Assembly: GCF_000002425.4 (NCBI RefSeq)
Contig: NC_037256.1
Location: 9,637,190-9,701,189, forward strand
Source: Physcomitrium patens
Lineage: Eukaryota; Streptophyta; Bryopsida; Funariales; Funariaceae
Reading direction: 5' to 3'
DNA length: 64,000 bases
In this document: piece by piece, positions 1-10,308 of the stretch
Numbering within the stretch: position 1 is the first letter of the stretch
Layout of the letters: each line of letters begins with the position of its first letter
Notes under the pieces: model-generated
The model's database searches: none
What the model was told of the DNA's origin: nothing
Seen by the model: only the letters and a program-made list of their open reading frames with translations
Translations under genes and position numbers: made by a program

Positions 1-413
1 GGGGAACGTGCAGATTGGGTTCAATACTGACGTTAGCCCGTAAACGTCAACTGGGTTATTTCGGTACAAGGCTGGCTTTCGTGACAGAATCCCTGCAGTT
101 GATTGATGACAGAGATTTGTGAGCTTTAATGAGTGGAATGGGAGGGAGTTTGTAATTGGATGAAAACAATTACTGTGAAAAGTGGACTTGTATGTCGTGG
201 AGGAGATGACAAATGTGATCAGCTGATGTCGTATTTAACAGACTAGCAGTATGTTTCTATCTTTTCCTTGGAGGACTTTTCCCTTTTTTGGACAAGTGCA
301 GATTGGGAGTCTGAATGCTGGATACAATTATTTGTGTCTGCTCCACACGCGCACAATTTTAAATTAGTAAACATGGGCATCCAGCATCTGGAAACCTCAT
401 TTCCTGAGCTACT

Positions 414-480
414 AATTGACGACAATGTTTATTAATTTAAAATATAAGGCTTCCAGCTGTTACCAATTGACGACAATGTT
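414..480. repeat. 16-nt direct repeat pair
   Basis: The sequence AATTGACGACAATGTT occurs at 414-429 and again at 465-480, a period of 51 nt. It is exact. It may be a leftover of a local duplication or a paired protein-binding site; nothing else shows which. Confidence 0.7.
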
Positions 481-812
481 ATTTTCGTACAATAATGCTA
501 AAGTGGGTCCAAGAATTCTAGGGGTGGAGCTTGAATGTTGTCATTCAGAACAAGTTTGCCGGATCCTTAAACGGTATCAACGAGACTGATGAGTTGAATT
601 CATGGCACACGAGGAATGTCTATATGAGATTGATGTGAACTTCATAGAAAATTTTGCTAGCTTATCAAATGAGATCAGAAGCTAGAAAAATCAAACTTTA
701 AATTAATCAAGTTTGGGTTTATGCCTCCTAACTTACGAGCCTAAGAAGAATTTGTGCACACGAGTTTTTGAAAGCATGTCACATGAAGTGATGTGAATTT
801 CAGTTTCAATGC

Positions 813-936
813 TTCCTCTTCCTCCCTCCCCCTCCCGCATTCTCTCCTTTTCTCTGTCTCTCTCTTTGTTTTTGTTTTTGTTTTTTTTGTTTTTGTTTTT
901 TAAATTAAATTAGTTATTTCTTTTGGGGGGGGGGGG
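813..936. repeat. Polypyrimidine stretch, (GTTTTT)n and G12 tract
   Basis: A C/T-rich segment passes into TTTTTG repeats and then, at 925-936, a run of 12 G. This is simple sequence with no coding signal. Confidence 0.75.
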
Positions 937-1107
937 TTGTCGTTGAAGACTTCTACCCTTCAACAAAGCATCTGGGTGCAATAATCGAATTTGTCAAACC
1001 AAAGCACTTGAATATTTTGGTGTGAGCAGATTATCCTGTGCATGGAAACAAAATGTCAGATGTCATCTGGGCAACAGCTCCATGCCTAAAGCTTCATACA
1101 ATTAGAC

Positions 1108-1178
1108 GGATTTCAATCAAGTAGCTTCTTGTTTGAAGCTCTAATGGTTCCTGTATGTAATTGGATTTCAATCAAGTA
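1108..1178. repeat. 16-nt direct repeat pair
   Basis: GGATTTCAATCAAGTA is found at 1108-1123 and 1163-1178, a period of 55 nt, both in the same orientation. A local duplication is the simplest reading. Confidence 0.65.
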
Positions 1179-2206
1179 CCTTAGGATTTTCTATATATGG
1201 ACTTGTGTACAAAATAAAATGTTCAAATCTATTATCGAAACACTGCATGTAAAGAAGATAAGAACTAGTAAAGAAAGAATTTTAACAGATTTCTGAAATA
1301 GAAGTGAAAGAATAACCCTGGTTATGATCGCGATTAGCCACCGAAATTGATTTTCCTTCAACCCTCTTTGAACTTTCGAATCTTACAAGTATATCAGTCA
1401 TTTGAGCAGAGAAAAACTGTGAATTAAAAGCCTAATCAGAACTTGCAAATTATTCCTTTCAAACCCATCTAGACCTAATTTCGTCAGATCAATATGTGAT
1501 ACTATCACATTTCAAAACCAAGATTTTTTCTTCTCTGAAACTTGTTATTCATCACTTTATTTTTTGTTTTTGTTCTTTTGTTTTTTTTTGTTTTTTTCGT
1601 TTTCCGTTGTATTATTAGTGTGCACTTGTGATCCTACTCAACAACCGTCACCACACAAAGAAAGTTGTGGATCCAGCGACACAACGGAAAGACTCAGAAC
1701 CGTAGTGTTACGAACTCTTCAGACTCACCCATCCATGCCACCGCCGAACACTTCCCTCTCATGCAGCCAAGTCATTGTGCCTCTAACGTATTATTGTTCT
1801 TCTTCTTTACTCACTGTTGACAATTTGCCCATGAAATGAAACCACGACACGATAAAAGTGAGAAGGAAAGTGCAGCTCACCAGAGAGACTCTTAATACAC
1901 TCTCGGCTAACAAACAAGAACCAGGTGAGCTTGAGCATACAAACTAGAACCAGATTTCGGAGAAAGTCATGCTGTTTTTTTTAGCTCAAAGATGAGGTGC
2001 AGCATGAAGGGGCCTCCACAATTGAGAGTAGCAACTCCAGGCACCATGAGTGAACCTCATTCTTCATATTAATCTCTCCCTTGCTTCGTTTCTTTTTTGC
2101 AAGGAACCTCTGCAGATGCAAACACTGGAAAAACACACATTGTTGATTGAGCTAGAGCCATGTGAATGTAAACCTCCAGATGTAGGAGCCCAGTTCGTGG
2201 CAATAA

Positions 2207-2229
2207 ATATATATATATATATATATATA
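2207..2229. repeat. (TA)n microsatellite
   Basis: A short alternating A/T array, the first of many such arrays in the window. Confidence 0.85.
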
Positions 2230-2499
2230 CAGGAACTCTGGAACAGTAAACAGCTGAGTCTATTCAAATGAGGCTCTTGAGAACAGGCTGTGACTACTTC
2301 GTAGTCACCCATATCAAAAAAAAATTGATGTATGTGGTTGTTGTTCTTAGTGGTATGAAGCTTTGTTAAGGAGAAGAAATTGATAAATCTGAAATGAAGT
2401 GCCTTCACAAGCTCAATGAGAGAGAGACTCCATCTATGTTAGAATTCAATCTCGTTGCCACTCGTCTTATTCATACTGCATTCTTAGCATTGTTAGAAT

Positions 2500-3401
2500 T
2501 GATTGTAATGATACTACAAGAAGAATCTTGTTTTTTATTTTTATTTTGTTTTAATTAGTTAAGTTGATTTGCTATAAGTTTATGTGTAAAAATACGTATG
2601 TTTGTTTTATACTAAAAAAATTTATTTCAAATAATTATGAATGAAAACTTTAGATAGAATAAACTTCTATTTGTTAAAAAATAACCATGTTTAAGAATTT
2701 TACAACATAAATGTGCTTATTGAAGTTTTAACCATCTAATTATAAAAAATAGATACATATGTTATAATATCATATTTATCAAAATAAATTATACATTAGT
2801 ATTCTTAGTTTTTAAAATAGTTTAATAAAAGCAGTAGAAGATTTATTTATTTTTAATATAATAAATGTTGGTGAATTATGTATGACTACCTCATATTCAG
2901 AAATTTTCTAAGGTAAAGTTTAAAAATAAGTATAATTGTAACTAATAGTTTTTTTTACTAATAAATTTCAAAACATTTGATTGATTTTCTACAATTTAAA
3001 AGTTATCAATTTAAAAAGACACAAACATTATCTTAAAAAATTAAAATTGTCTTTTTTTCCTTTCCTTCTATTTCTCGTTTTTAATTTTTTCAATAACTTA
3101 AGACTATATGTGTATGTATATACATATTTATTCATTCATCTCTTTGTTATTTCTTTTTTAAACAATGGTCTTTAAATATTTAATTACAATAGCTATAAAA
3201 ATATTACATATTCAATGTAACATATTTATACATTTTTTTATTTTTTAAGTCTTTTAAATATTAAAATAAAAACTTAATAAAAATAAGCATGTATAATTTT
3301 TTAAACTTTATACTAAAATATAAAAAATTATGATGTAATTCTATTTATGTTTCATTAATTGAATTCAATTTTTTTTAAATTATTAAAATTTCTTATGATT
3401 A
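2500..3401. other. AT-rich spacer left of element 1
   Basis: Strongly A/T-rich DNA with only short lysine/phenylalanine/isoleucine-rich chance frames. I see no gene or element in it. Confidence 0.5.
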
Positions 3402-3406
3402 TTAAT

Positions 3407-3944
3407 TGTCAAGGACAAGAACTCGATGAAAAACAATTCAGACAAGTGAGCCTTCACTCAAAGAGAGGTAAATAAACAAATATATATATTGAAAGAGAAA
3501 CTGGAATGGCTATTGCCAAAAGACAAGAAAACTAGAGACCCTTGAAACTAGACTAGAAGCAAGAAAGGAGTTGACAAGAGTGAAGAGAGCTTCACTCTTG
3601 CCTCTATATATACTATCTAACTAGAAGCCACGTGGCGATATTCTATAAGACCTCTAATATGTGTTGACTTTCTAGGCCACATGTCTTTGCTTGCAAGGCA
3701 AGTTTTCTATGAGTGGACTACGTAGTTAGCTTCTCCTTCAAGCTACCAACATGTGTGGCACATGGCTAACTTGTTGACCAAGTTTCTAACCTAAAAGTCA
3801 ACTATGGACTCCTATAAGGTCAAAGCAGCATCTATGAAGCTCCTAGGAAGCTTCTCTAGAAGATATTGCACAATTAACCTACTTTTATCTACTTTAACAT
3901 ACTTTTATCGACTCTTGTAGGTAATTATATGTATATCCGTGACA
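3407..3944 (-). repeat. Element 1 3' LTR
   Basis: 538 bp, starting TGTCAAGG and ending CCGTGACA as read on the plus strand. It is co-linear with the copy at 9213-9750 with about seven substitutions. It has the same TATA/palindrome core as the other LTRs. Confidence 0.95.
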
Positions 3945-3958
3945 TTACCCCCTCTTCT
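3945..3958 (-). other. Polypurine tract of element 1
   Basis: Read on the coding strand this is AGAAGAGGGGGTAA, directly next to the 3' LTR. That is where plus-strand DNA priming takes place in LTR retroelements. The same tract abuts the 3' LTR of element 2 at 29169. Confidence 0.75.
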
Positions 3959-3985
3959 AGAGACGAGTTCCACGAAGAGCGGTGA

Positions 3986-4408
3986 TTATATGTTGGGAAA
4001 GTCTAATATGCGTCGAATTATATTTGCTACATACTCTGATCTTTGTTCTCTTCGAAGATAGTTGATGGGTCCTCTTAGCCATCGATAGTGTCCCATTCCA
4101 GGGCGAGAAGACCACCATGTTATTTGATCATTATTGAGGCCTTCATAACTTCCTTCAAATAATACATTTGAAACACCATCAGCAGTCGTTCTTATCTCCA
4201 GTAATATCACCAAACATCGAGAAATTCTTCCAAGGTCGTGATACCAAACGCGTTGTATCTCACCATCTATTCGAGGAAGAACATGTCATTCTTGAGGGTC
4301 TTCATCTCGATTGCGTCGTCTTGAAGGTTGTGACAATCGCAATGTCTCATCCGGTAAGTCAGCAAACAAAGGTTCTTGAGTTGAATCCACTGGTTGTTGG
4401 CTCTCCAT
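3986..4408 (-). pseudogene. Extra ORF downstream of pol (element 1 copy)
   Basis: A 140-codon frame lies between the chromodomain ORF (94-nt gap) and the polypurine tract. I do not recognise its product. It starts MESQQP and ends in a conserved tail that includes PGMGHY, LRREQRSEY and an Ile/Arg-rich end. It has the same length as its counterpart in element 2 (29210-29632), and related sequence occurs in the two old copies. In this copy codon 41 (4286-4288) is TGA where element 2 has CGA, so only the distal part could be made from an internal start. The conserved position implies an element function, perhaps regulatory or structural, but no motif identifies it. Confidence 0.7.
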
Positions 4409-4502
4409 CTAATTAGCGTCACAAATGCAAAGAAGTTACAAACAAGGATAGGAAATTGAATGTTATCTTGCCTCAATCTTGTCTCTTTTATAAGAGAGAT
4501 TT

Positions 4503-5243
4503 TCATCTTGATTTTGATGGATGTCGTTGATGAAAAACTTTGACTTTAGCTGATGCATTTGTTAGATTCCTGGATGGCTCCCATGTGCATTCACTAATAT
4601 CATATCCGCGCCAATGAACAAGATATTCCAGCTTATTTCGGCGCCGCCTCGAGTCTAATATCTCTTCCACCTCAAATTCTTCATTATTATCTACTTCTAT
4701 AGGAGGCGGTGGCATTTGTCTTCTTCCTTGTATATCCACTGTCTTATATGGTTCAAGAAGAGACACGTGGAATACAGGATGGATCTTCATTGACTCCGGT
4801 AGATGTAACCGATATGCAACTGGGTTGATCTGTTCAGAAACAAAAAAGGGGCCAAGCCTACGATAGTCCAACTTGTCACAACATCGAATAGTCTTGATAT
4901 TGCGACAAAGTAGCCATACCTTATCACCCACGTTGATTTGTGGTTCCTCCTTACGATATAGATCTGCGTTTATCTTTTGTCGTTCTTGAGCTTCCTTCAA
5001 TTGCGTCTTCATTATTGCATGTAACTCTGACAATCGATTTGCCATATCTTGTGCTGCAGGATTATCAACTTTTGAAAAATCAAAAGTATCAAGTCGTGGA
5101 TGATAGCCATAATTGGCAAAAAAAGGTGTTTGTTGCGTGGAAGAATGTACCATATTATTATAAGCAAACTCTGCCAATGGCAGAAGGGTTATCCAATCAT
5201 CTTGTTGATAGTTGATAGTACACCTTAAATATTGCTCCAAGAC
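4503..5243 (-). pseudogene. Integrase C-terminus and chromodomain (element 1)
   Basis: This is the distal part of pol, in frame with the upstream integrase but separated from it by a TAA at 5244-5246. The first part matches the integrase C-terminal region. The end is a chromodomain with the EVEEILDSR start, the YLVHWRGY core and the TWEP motif. Chromodomains in this retrotransposon group bind histone marks and steer integration to particular chromatin. It contains no other stop and ends at TAA 4503. Without readthrough of the TAA, integrase would lack this domain. Confidence 0.9.
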
Positions 5244-6365
5244 TTAGTTTACGCGCTCTGTTTGTCCATCAGTTTGAGGATGGAAAGTCGAAGATAGCTT
5301 TATGTCCACTTTTAAAATCTTGAAAAGGGCCCTCCAAAATCTTGACACAAATTGAGTTCCCCTATCCGATATGATATCTTTAGGTAATCCATGATAGCAA
5401 TAGATATTATCAATGAAAAGCTTAGCTGTTTCTTCACCTGTGATAGATTTTGTACATGGCACAAAATGTGCCATCTTGGTGAAACGATCTACTATCACAA
5501 ATATAGAACCATAAGATCTTGAGCTTCGAAGATCTGTGATGAAATCCATAGAAATAGAAGACCATGATTGTTCTGGTATAGGTAATGGCTGAAGAAGTCC
5601 GTAAGGTCGATGACGAGGAATTTTTGATCTTGAACAAATATCACATGATTGTACAAAGTCTTTGACTGACTTCCACATTTGTGGCCACCAAAAATCTCTT
5701 GATATGAATTCCAAAGTCTTATTATATCCAAAGTGCCCTGCTGCTGGAAAGTCATGACGTGCTTGAAGAACACGTAAACGTGCTTCTCTTTTTGGAACAT
5801 ATAGGCGTCCTTCAAAATATAATAGATTATTCTTGAACTCGAACTTAGAAGGATCATGAGACTTGGAAGAATTATTCTCGATATCATGAACAAGAGGGTT
5901 TGAGGACATACTGGACTGGATTTGCTTGAGAAAAGTTGAATCAACAGTCAATGTTGATTTCATTGCTCGGAGATAAAATTGCTCCGATTTCAAGAGGACC
6001 GTTCTTTGTTGCTCAAAAGCTGCATCTCCTTCTTTTGGTGCAAAATAAGAACATCTAGATAGGGCATTGGATAAACCTTGTTGTTTTCCTGGCCAATAAG
6101 TGATAATGAACTCGAATCTTGACAAAGACATACTCCAACGAGCTTGACGACGATTCAACACACGTGTTGACATGAAATACTCGAGGTTCTTGTGATCTGT
6201 ATACACAGTGACTCGACTAGAAGCGCCTTCTAGATAATGATGCCATTCTAAAAAAGAATCTACGATCGCAAGAAGTTCTTTATCGTGGATCTCATAATTG
6301 ATCTCGACTGCTGAGAATTTTCTTGAATGAAAAGCTATCGGATGAAGTTTGTCATCTGTTTCCAT
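5244..6365 (-). pseudogene. RNase H and integrase core (element 1)
   Basis: About 373 codons continue from the RT segment. The RNase H part holds the YEIHDKELLAIV and VYTDHKNLEYF motifs. The integrase zinc-binding H-H-C-C domain follows (H...H in the GHFGYNKTLE area, C..C in SCDICSRSK). The DDE catalytic residues sit in MDFITDL, SDRGTQF and the Glu of the TDGQTERVN region. Integrase joins element DNA to the host chromosome in the nucleus. The frame is cut off from RT by a TAA at 6366-6368 and ends at the TAA at 5244-5246. Confidence 0.92.
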
Positions 6366-7592
6366 TTATGATAAAACTGCACCCAAGGCAAAATCTGATG
6401 CATCTGTTTCCATAAAAAATGCCTTGGAAAAGTCAACACGATATAAGACTGGTGCAGAGACAAACGATGTCTTCAAGGCTTCAAATGCTACTTCCGCTTC
6501 TTGATTCCATTGGAATTTATCTCTACTAGTCAAGCGTGTAAGTGGAACTGCAACTCGTGAGAAATCTTTGATGAAGATCCAATAGTAATTGGCAAATCCC
6601 AAGAAACATTGGACATCTCTTACAGTCTTTGGAATCTTCCAATCCATGATTGTTTGGACTTTCTTAGAATCCATCATGAGACCATCATTTGAAATGATGT
6701 ATCCTAAAAAGTCAACTTGAGTAGTGTGAAATACACACTTTTCCATCTTGGCGTACAATCCTGCATCTCTAAGTTTTTGTAATACTTGACGAATATGTAT
6801 TTCATGTTCTTCGACGTTCTTAGAATAGATCAGGATATCGTCTAGATAGCAGACGACAAAATTGTCTAAGAATTCACGAAATACATCATTCATGAGATGT
6901 TGAAAAGCAGCTGGTGCATTCGTGAGTCCAAAGGGCATGACATTATATTCGAAATGTCCATACTTGGTTCGAAACGCAGTCTTCCATTCATCTCCTTCTT
7001 TGATCCGTACTAGATTATATGCTTCTCTTAGATCTATTTTTGTATAGATCTTAGCTTGATTCAACTGGTCAAGGAGTCTTGATATCAAAGGTAATGGATA
7101 CCTGTTCTTGATTGTGATCTTGTTGAGTCCTCGATAATCAACACACATTCGTAAAGATCCATCTTTTTTCTTTACGAATAGAATTGGAGCTCCTCCTTGA
7201 AATTTTGAATGGCGTATGAAATTCTTCGCTAAATTCTCGTCAATATATGTCTTGAGTTCAGCCATCTCATCTTGCGATAAACTGTAAATTGGTCCAAATG
7301 GTGGTTGAGTTCCTTCCTTGAGGTCGATTGAACAATCATATGGGTGATGCTCAGGAAGAATATCTCCATTCTTTTTCTCAAAAACGTCTTGATACTCCTG
7401 ATATTGACTTGGAATGCCACTTGAAGTCTTTACGTTTTCAGAAATAGGTGCAGCATAAATAGCAAAAGTTGATCCTTCTTTTGCTGCGTATATAAATGCT
7501 TTTGCACCTATCAGTATGGGTTTTACTATACTAGACTTATAATTTTTTACTTTGGTTGGTAGAACTATTAATAATGCTTTGGAAAAAGTCAA
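6366..7592 (-). pseudogene. Reverse transcriptase with start of RNase H (element 1)
   Basis: 408 codons. RT landmarks in order are the [17 protein letters not shown] region, KIDLREAYN, the [11 protein letters not shown] motif, the catalytic YLDDILIYS box, and FLGFANYY at the connection. The beginning of RNase H ([13 protein letters not shown]) closes the frame. The enzyme copies element RNA to DNA in cytoplasmic particles. The terminal TAA at 6366-6368 replaces a CAA present at the matching place in element 2, so it is a private lesion. The frame overlaps protease at its 5' end in another phase, because this copy carries a one-base insertion there. Confidence 0.93.
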
Positions 7593-7992
7593 GTTTACGC
7601 AAATTCCAATCTATTCGAGGGTTATATTTTTCTAGCCAGGATAAACCTAAAATAACTGGATTGGACGGGGATTTAATTATGTTAAAAGCTATGTAGCTAT
7701 CATGACCGTCTATTGTTACTTTTATAGGATGAGTTTCATGAGTGACATCTCCAGAAGACAAGGGACGACCATCTATGACTTCTACATGTACTGGTTTAGG
7801 TTTCTGTACAAAAGGTATTTTACGACTTTTAACAAATTGTTCATCTAAAAAACATGCTAAGGCTCCCGAATCTAATAAAGCAGAGGCTTTGTAATTCTTA
7901 GGTCCTAAATATAAGTCTATTATAAAACAAAGAGAGGGTTCTGAGGAGAGGATAGGACCTTCATTAGGAATTGTACAAGGTTCCAGCTGCAT
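7537..7992 (-). pseudogene. Retroviral-type aspartic protease (element 1)
   Basis: About 150 codons, with the catalytic DSG box in ALLDSGALACFLD and the hydrophobic GLSWLEKYNP end typical of Ty3/gypsy proteases. It would process Gag and Pol. Compared with the copy at 34981-35582, this one has an extra A near 7550 that throws the frame out before RT, so protease and RT are no longer joined. The frame begins one base out of phase with gag, as it does in element 2, so -1 frameshifting or re-initiation would be needed to express it. Confidence 0.88.
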
Positions 7993-7997
7993 GGTCC

Positions 7998-9001
7998 CTA
8001 TTGTAGCTGGACGAATTCGTTTTCCAACATGTTGTCTTCTTTGACCGTCGTACCCCTCATTTTATAGTTGCGTCATTTCTTTGGACAATTTTGAGCAGTG
8101 TGCTTAGCTCTCCGTCATATAAACATAATCCTTCTTGACGACGACGAATCTTTTCTTGCTCAGTTAGGGGTTTAAAACGTACCGCGTCAATTTACATGTC
8201 TTCTACTTCCGAATGTACGTTTGGCAAAGATGTTGATGTTGCCATTGAGTAATAACGTTGAGGTTCCTATGAATGATTCTCGGATCAAAATTCAAAAAGT
8301 CGATTATCACATTTTACCGCAAAATCGATTGCTTGACTCAAAGTTTGAGGATCAGGTAAGTTGAGCAACAATTTCTTTACTTCGTATTGCAATCCATAAA
8401 GAAATTGAATGATGAGTGCAGCATCATCCTACTTGATGTCAATTGCAAGTTGTCAAAATTATGAAGCATACACTGTTACTGAGCGATTTCCTTGTCATAG
8501 AATTTGGATCTTATTTGTTGCAACACGAGTTGCATCGTGTTCACCATACATAGATCAAAACTCCGCCAAAAAAGCTTTCAAATTGTCCAATATTGGATTT
8601 CGTTGTTCAAGAAAAGACAAAAACCACGATAATGCAGAATCAGAAAGTAGAGTGCCAATAAACCTGACTTATAATCCTGGAGTTGGATAGCTTTGCGGTT
8701 GAAGTTCAATTGCCAATTGTACTTGATTGATGAACCCTCGAAACTTTGATCTCGTACCATCAAATTTCTCGGGTAAAGCAATCTTTGGTTCTCTAGTGCT
8801 TACAGGGTGTTGTACAATTGGAGAAGGAACGTGATTTGTTGCAGATGTTGAAGCAGCTCCGATCATCTCTATATCCCCACTTTCTACTATTTTTGTTCTT
8901 TCCTGTATTGGTGAATTGAGTTGATGCATCGCAAGCATTAACTCCTTCATTTGCTCTTGCATTTGTGCCATTGCACTCTTCATTTCAACAAGCTCTGCCA
9001 T
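7998..9001 (-). pseudogene. gag (element 1), broken
   Basis: The frame begins MAELVEMKSAMAQMQEQM at 9001, after an upstream in-frame Met at 9040. It is open only to about 8669, where two C-to-T changes create TAA. The rest, down to 7998, aligns with the intact gag of element 2 (33221-34228) but carries further stops and small losses, including damage around the zinc knuckle near 8120. Gag would form the cytoplasmic particle and bind element RNA. Because it is broken, this copy cannot move without proteins supplied by another copy. Confidence 0.85.
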
Positions 9002-9180
9002 AATGACACTAAGAAGAAAAATTTGTTTGATACTGCTCAAGACAAAAGAAAAGAAAGACTTGATAACAAAGAAGATACTAAGAACAATATCAGTTTAGAA
9101 GTGGGTAATCCGCAAACTTCTAATACGCTTATGTCTTGTCAAGAGAAAGGGGTAATCTACTCTTACTCAAGAAAAACAAA

Positions 9181-9192
9181 GCTCTGATATTG
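9181..9192 (-). other. Primer-binding-site candidate, 20 nt from the 5' LTR
   Basis: On the coding strand CAATATCAGAGC matches the usual initiator-Met tRNA primer site TGGTATCAGAGC at 9 of 12 bases, with all mismatches in the first three. It sits 20 nt inside the LTR edge, whereas plant elements usually place it within a few bases. The same arrangement recurs inside element 2 at both LTRs. Confidence 0.5.
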
Positions 9193-9212
9193 TAAGTATA
9201 CTCTTGTCAATC

Positions 9213-9750
9213 TGTCAAGGACAAGAACTCGATGAAAAACAATTCAGACAAGTGAGCCTTCACTCAAAGAGAGGTAAATAAACAAATATATATATTGAAA
9301 GAGAAACTGGAATGGCTATTGCCAAAAGACAAGAAAACTAGAGACCCTTGAAACTAGACTAGAAGCAAGAAAGGAGTTGACAAGAGTGAAGAGAGCTTCA
9401 CTCTTGCCTCTATATATACTATCTAACTAGAAGCCACGTGGCGATATTCTATAAGACCTCTAATATGTGTTGACTTTCTAGGCCACATGTCTTTGCTTGC
9501 AAGGCAAGTTTTCTATGAGTGGACTACGTAGTTAGCTTTTCCTTCAAGCTACCAACATGTGTGACACATGGCTAACTTGTTGACCAAGTTTCTAACCTAA
9601 AAGTCAACTATGGACTCCTATAAGGTCAAAGCAGCGTCTATAAAGCTTCTAGGAAGCTTCTCTAGAAGATATTGTACAATTAACCTACTTTTATCTACTT
9701 TTACATACTTTTATCGACTCTTGTAGGTAATTATATGTATATCCGTGACA
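9213..9750 (-). repeat. Element 1 5' LTR
   Basis: 538 bp, the promoter-bearing LTR of this leftward-transcribed element. The right edge abuts the TTAAT duplication at 9751-9755. Confidence 0.95.
9381..9420 (-). promoter_or_regulatory. LTR core promoter: TATA box and 11-bp palindrome
   Basis: On the coding strand a TATATATA box (9411-9418) is followed within about five bases by a perfect inverted repeat, CAAGAGTGAAG / CTTCACTCTTG with a 4-nt spacer (9381-9406). The same unit is in the other LTR at 3575-3613. TATA-to-start spacing would place initiation inside the palindrome, so it is more likely a DNA element of the core promoter than an RNA hairpin. Confidence 0.6.
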
Positions 9751-10046
9751 TTAATATAGATAAATAATATATATTATATTATATATATTTTTATCAATAG
9801 TAATAATATTTTATAAACTTATTTAATAATTATTAAGTGTCTATATGTATACACATTAGAATAATTATGCTCTCTAGTTAATGCTTCAAATTTTTCATAT
9901 ATGGCTTCTAAAATAATAATATACTAAGTATTTAAAATTACTAAGTATAAAAAATATATCATAAGACAATATCCAAATGATAATACTTTATTTAAAAAAT
10001 ATTTAGGATTATTAAAGGAACAAATTAAAAATTATACATTTAAAAA

Positions 10047-10048
<2 letters not shown>

Positions 10049-10084
<36 letters not shown>
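10049..10084. repeat. (TA)n microsatellite
   Basis: 36 bases of alternating A and T, probably variable in length between individuals. Confidence 0.9.
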
Positions 10085-10087
<3 letters not shown>

Positions 10088-10208
10088 AGTTTGTTTTAGT
10101 AAGATCTAAAATAATATATAAACATACAATTACATTATATAAAGTTCAACATTGAAGCTACCAAAATCATTAAAAATCATCTAAAAAACATTCAAAGAAT
10201 CTACCAAA

Positions 10209-10308
10209 GAGGGCATATACCATGCTATTACCTACTCTCTTTGTCAAGACAAAGGGAGTAGGGGGTTTAGAATAATGCCCTTGCCTCTTCTTAGAACCTT
10301 GGCAAGGG
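10209..10308. other. Two adjacent inverted repeats, possible hairpin locus
   Basis: CTACTCTCTTTGTC (10232-10245) and GACAAAGGGAGTAG (10248-10261) pair over 14 positions with one G.U. CCCTTGCC (10278-10285) and GGCAAGGG (10301-10308) pair perfectly over 8. An outer pair, AGGGCAT near 10209 and ATGCCCT near 10275, could enclose the first hairpin. It could be a MITE remnant, a small-RNA precursor or chance. Confidence 0.4.

Larger units (their letters stand above)
1..2500. other. Intergenic region without a supported gene
   Basis: This stretch has intermediate base composition and only short, uncharacteristic reading frames. The longest are 60 to 114 codons, of low complexity, and resemble no family I recognise. 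It contains short direct repeats, a polypyrimidine stretch, a G run and a (TA)n array, listed separately. It could be untranslated or regulatory DNA of a gene lying to the left of the window. Confidence 0.5.
3407..9750 (-). mobile_element. Element 1: Ty3/gypsy chromovirus, 6344 bp, TSD TTAAT
   Basis: This is a full-length LTR retrotransposon transcribed leftwards. It is bounded by two 538-bp LTRs (TG...CA ends as read) and flanked by a perfect 5-bp duplication, TTAAT at 3402-3406 and 9751-9755. Reading right to left the order is 5' LTR, primer-site candidate, gag, aspartic protease, reverse transcriptase, RNase H, integrase, chromodomain, an extra ORF, polypurine tract, 3' LTR. Integrase after RT/RNase H plus a C-terminal chromodomain places it among the chromoviruses. 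I count about seven differences between its LTRs, so it is a recent insertion. It is defective: gag has stops, there is a frameshift after protease, and stops fall in pol and the extra ORF. Confidence 0.95.

Noticed and set aside
4168..4416. Plus-strand frame of 82 codons opposite the extra ORF, with a matching frame at 29410-29640
   Set aside because: It is the complement of the minus-strand extra ORF. It is conserved only because both copies are young, and in the old copies the sense protein is what is recognisable.
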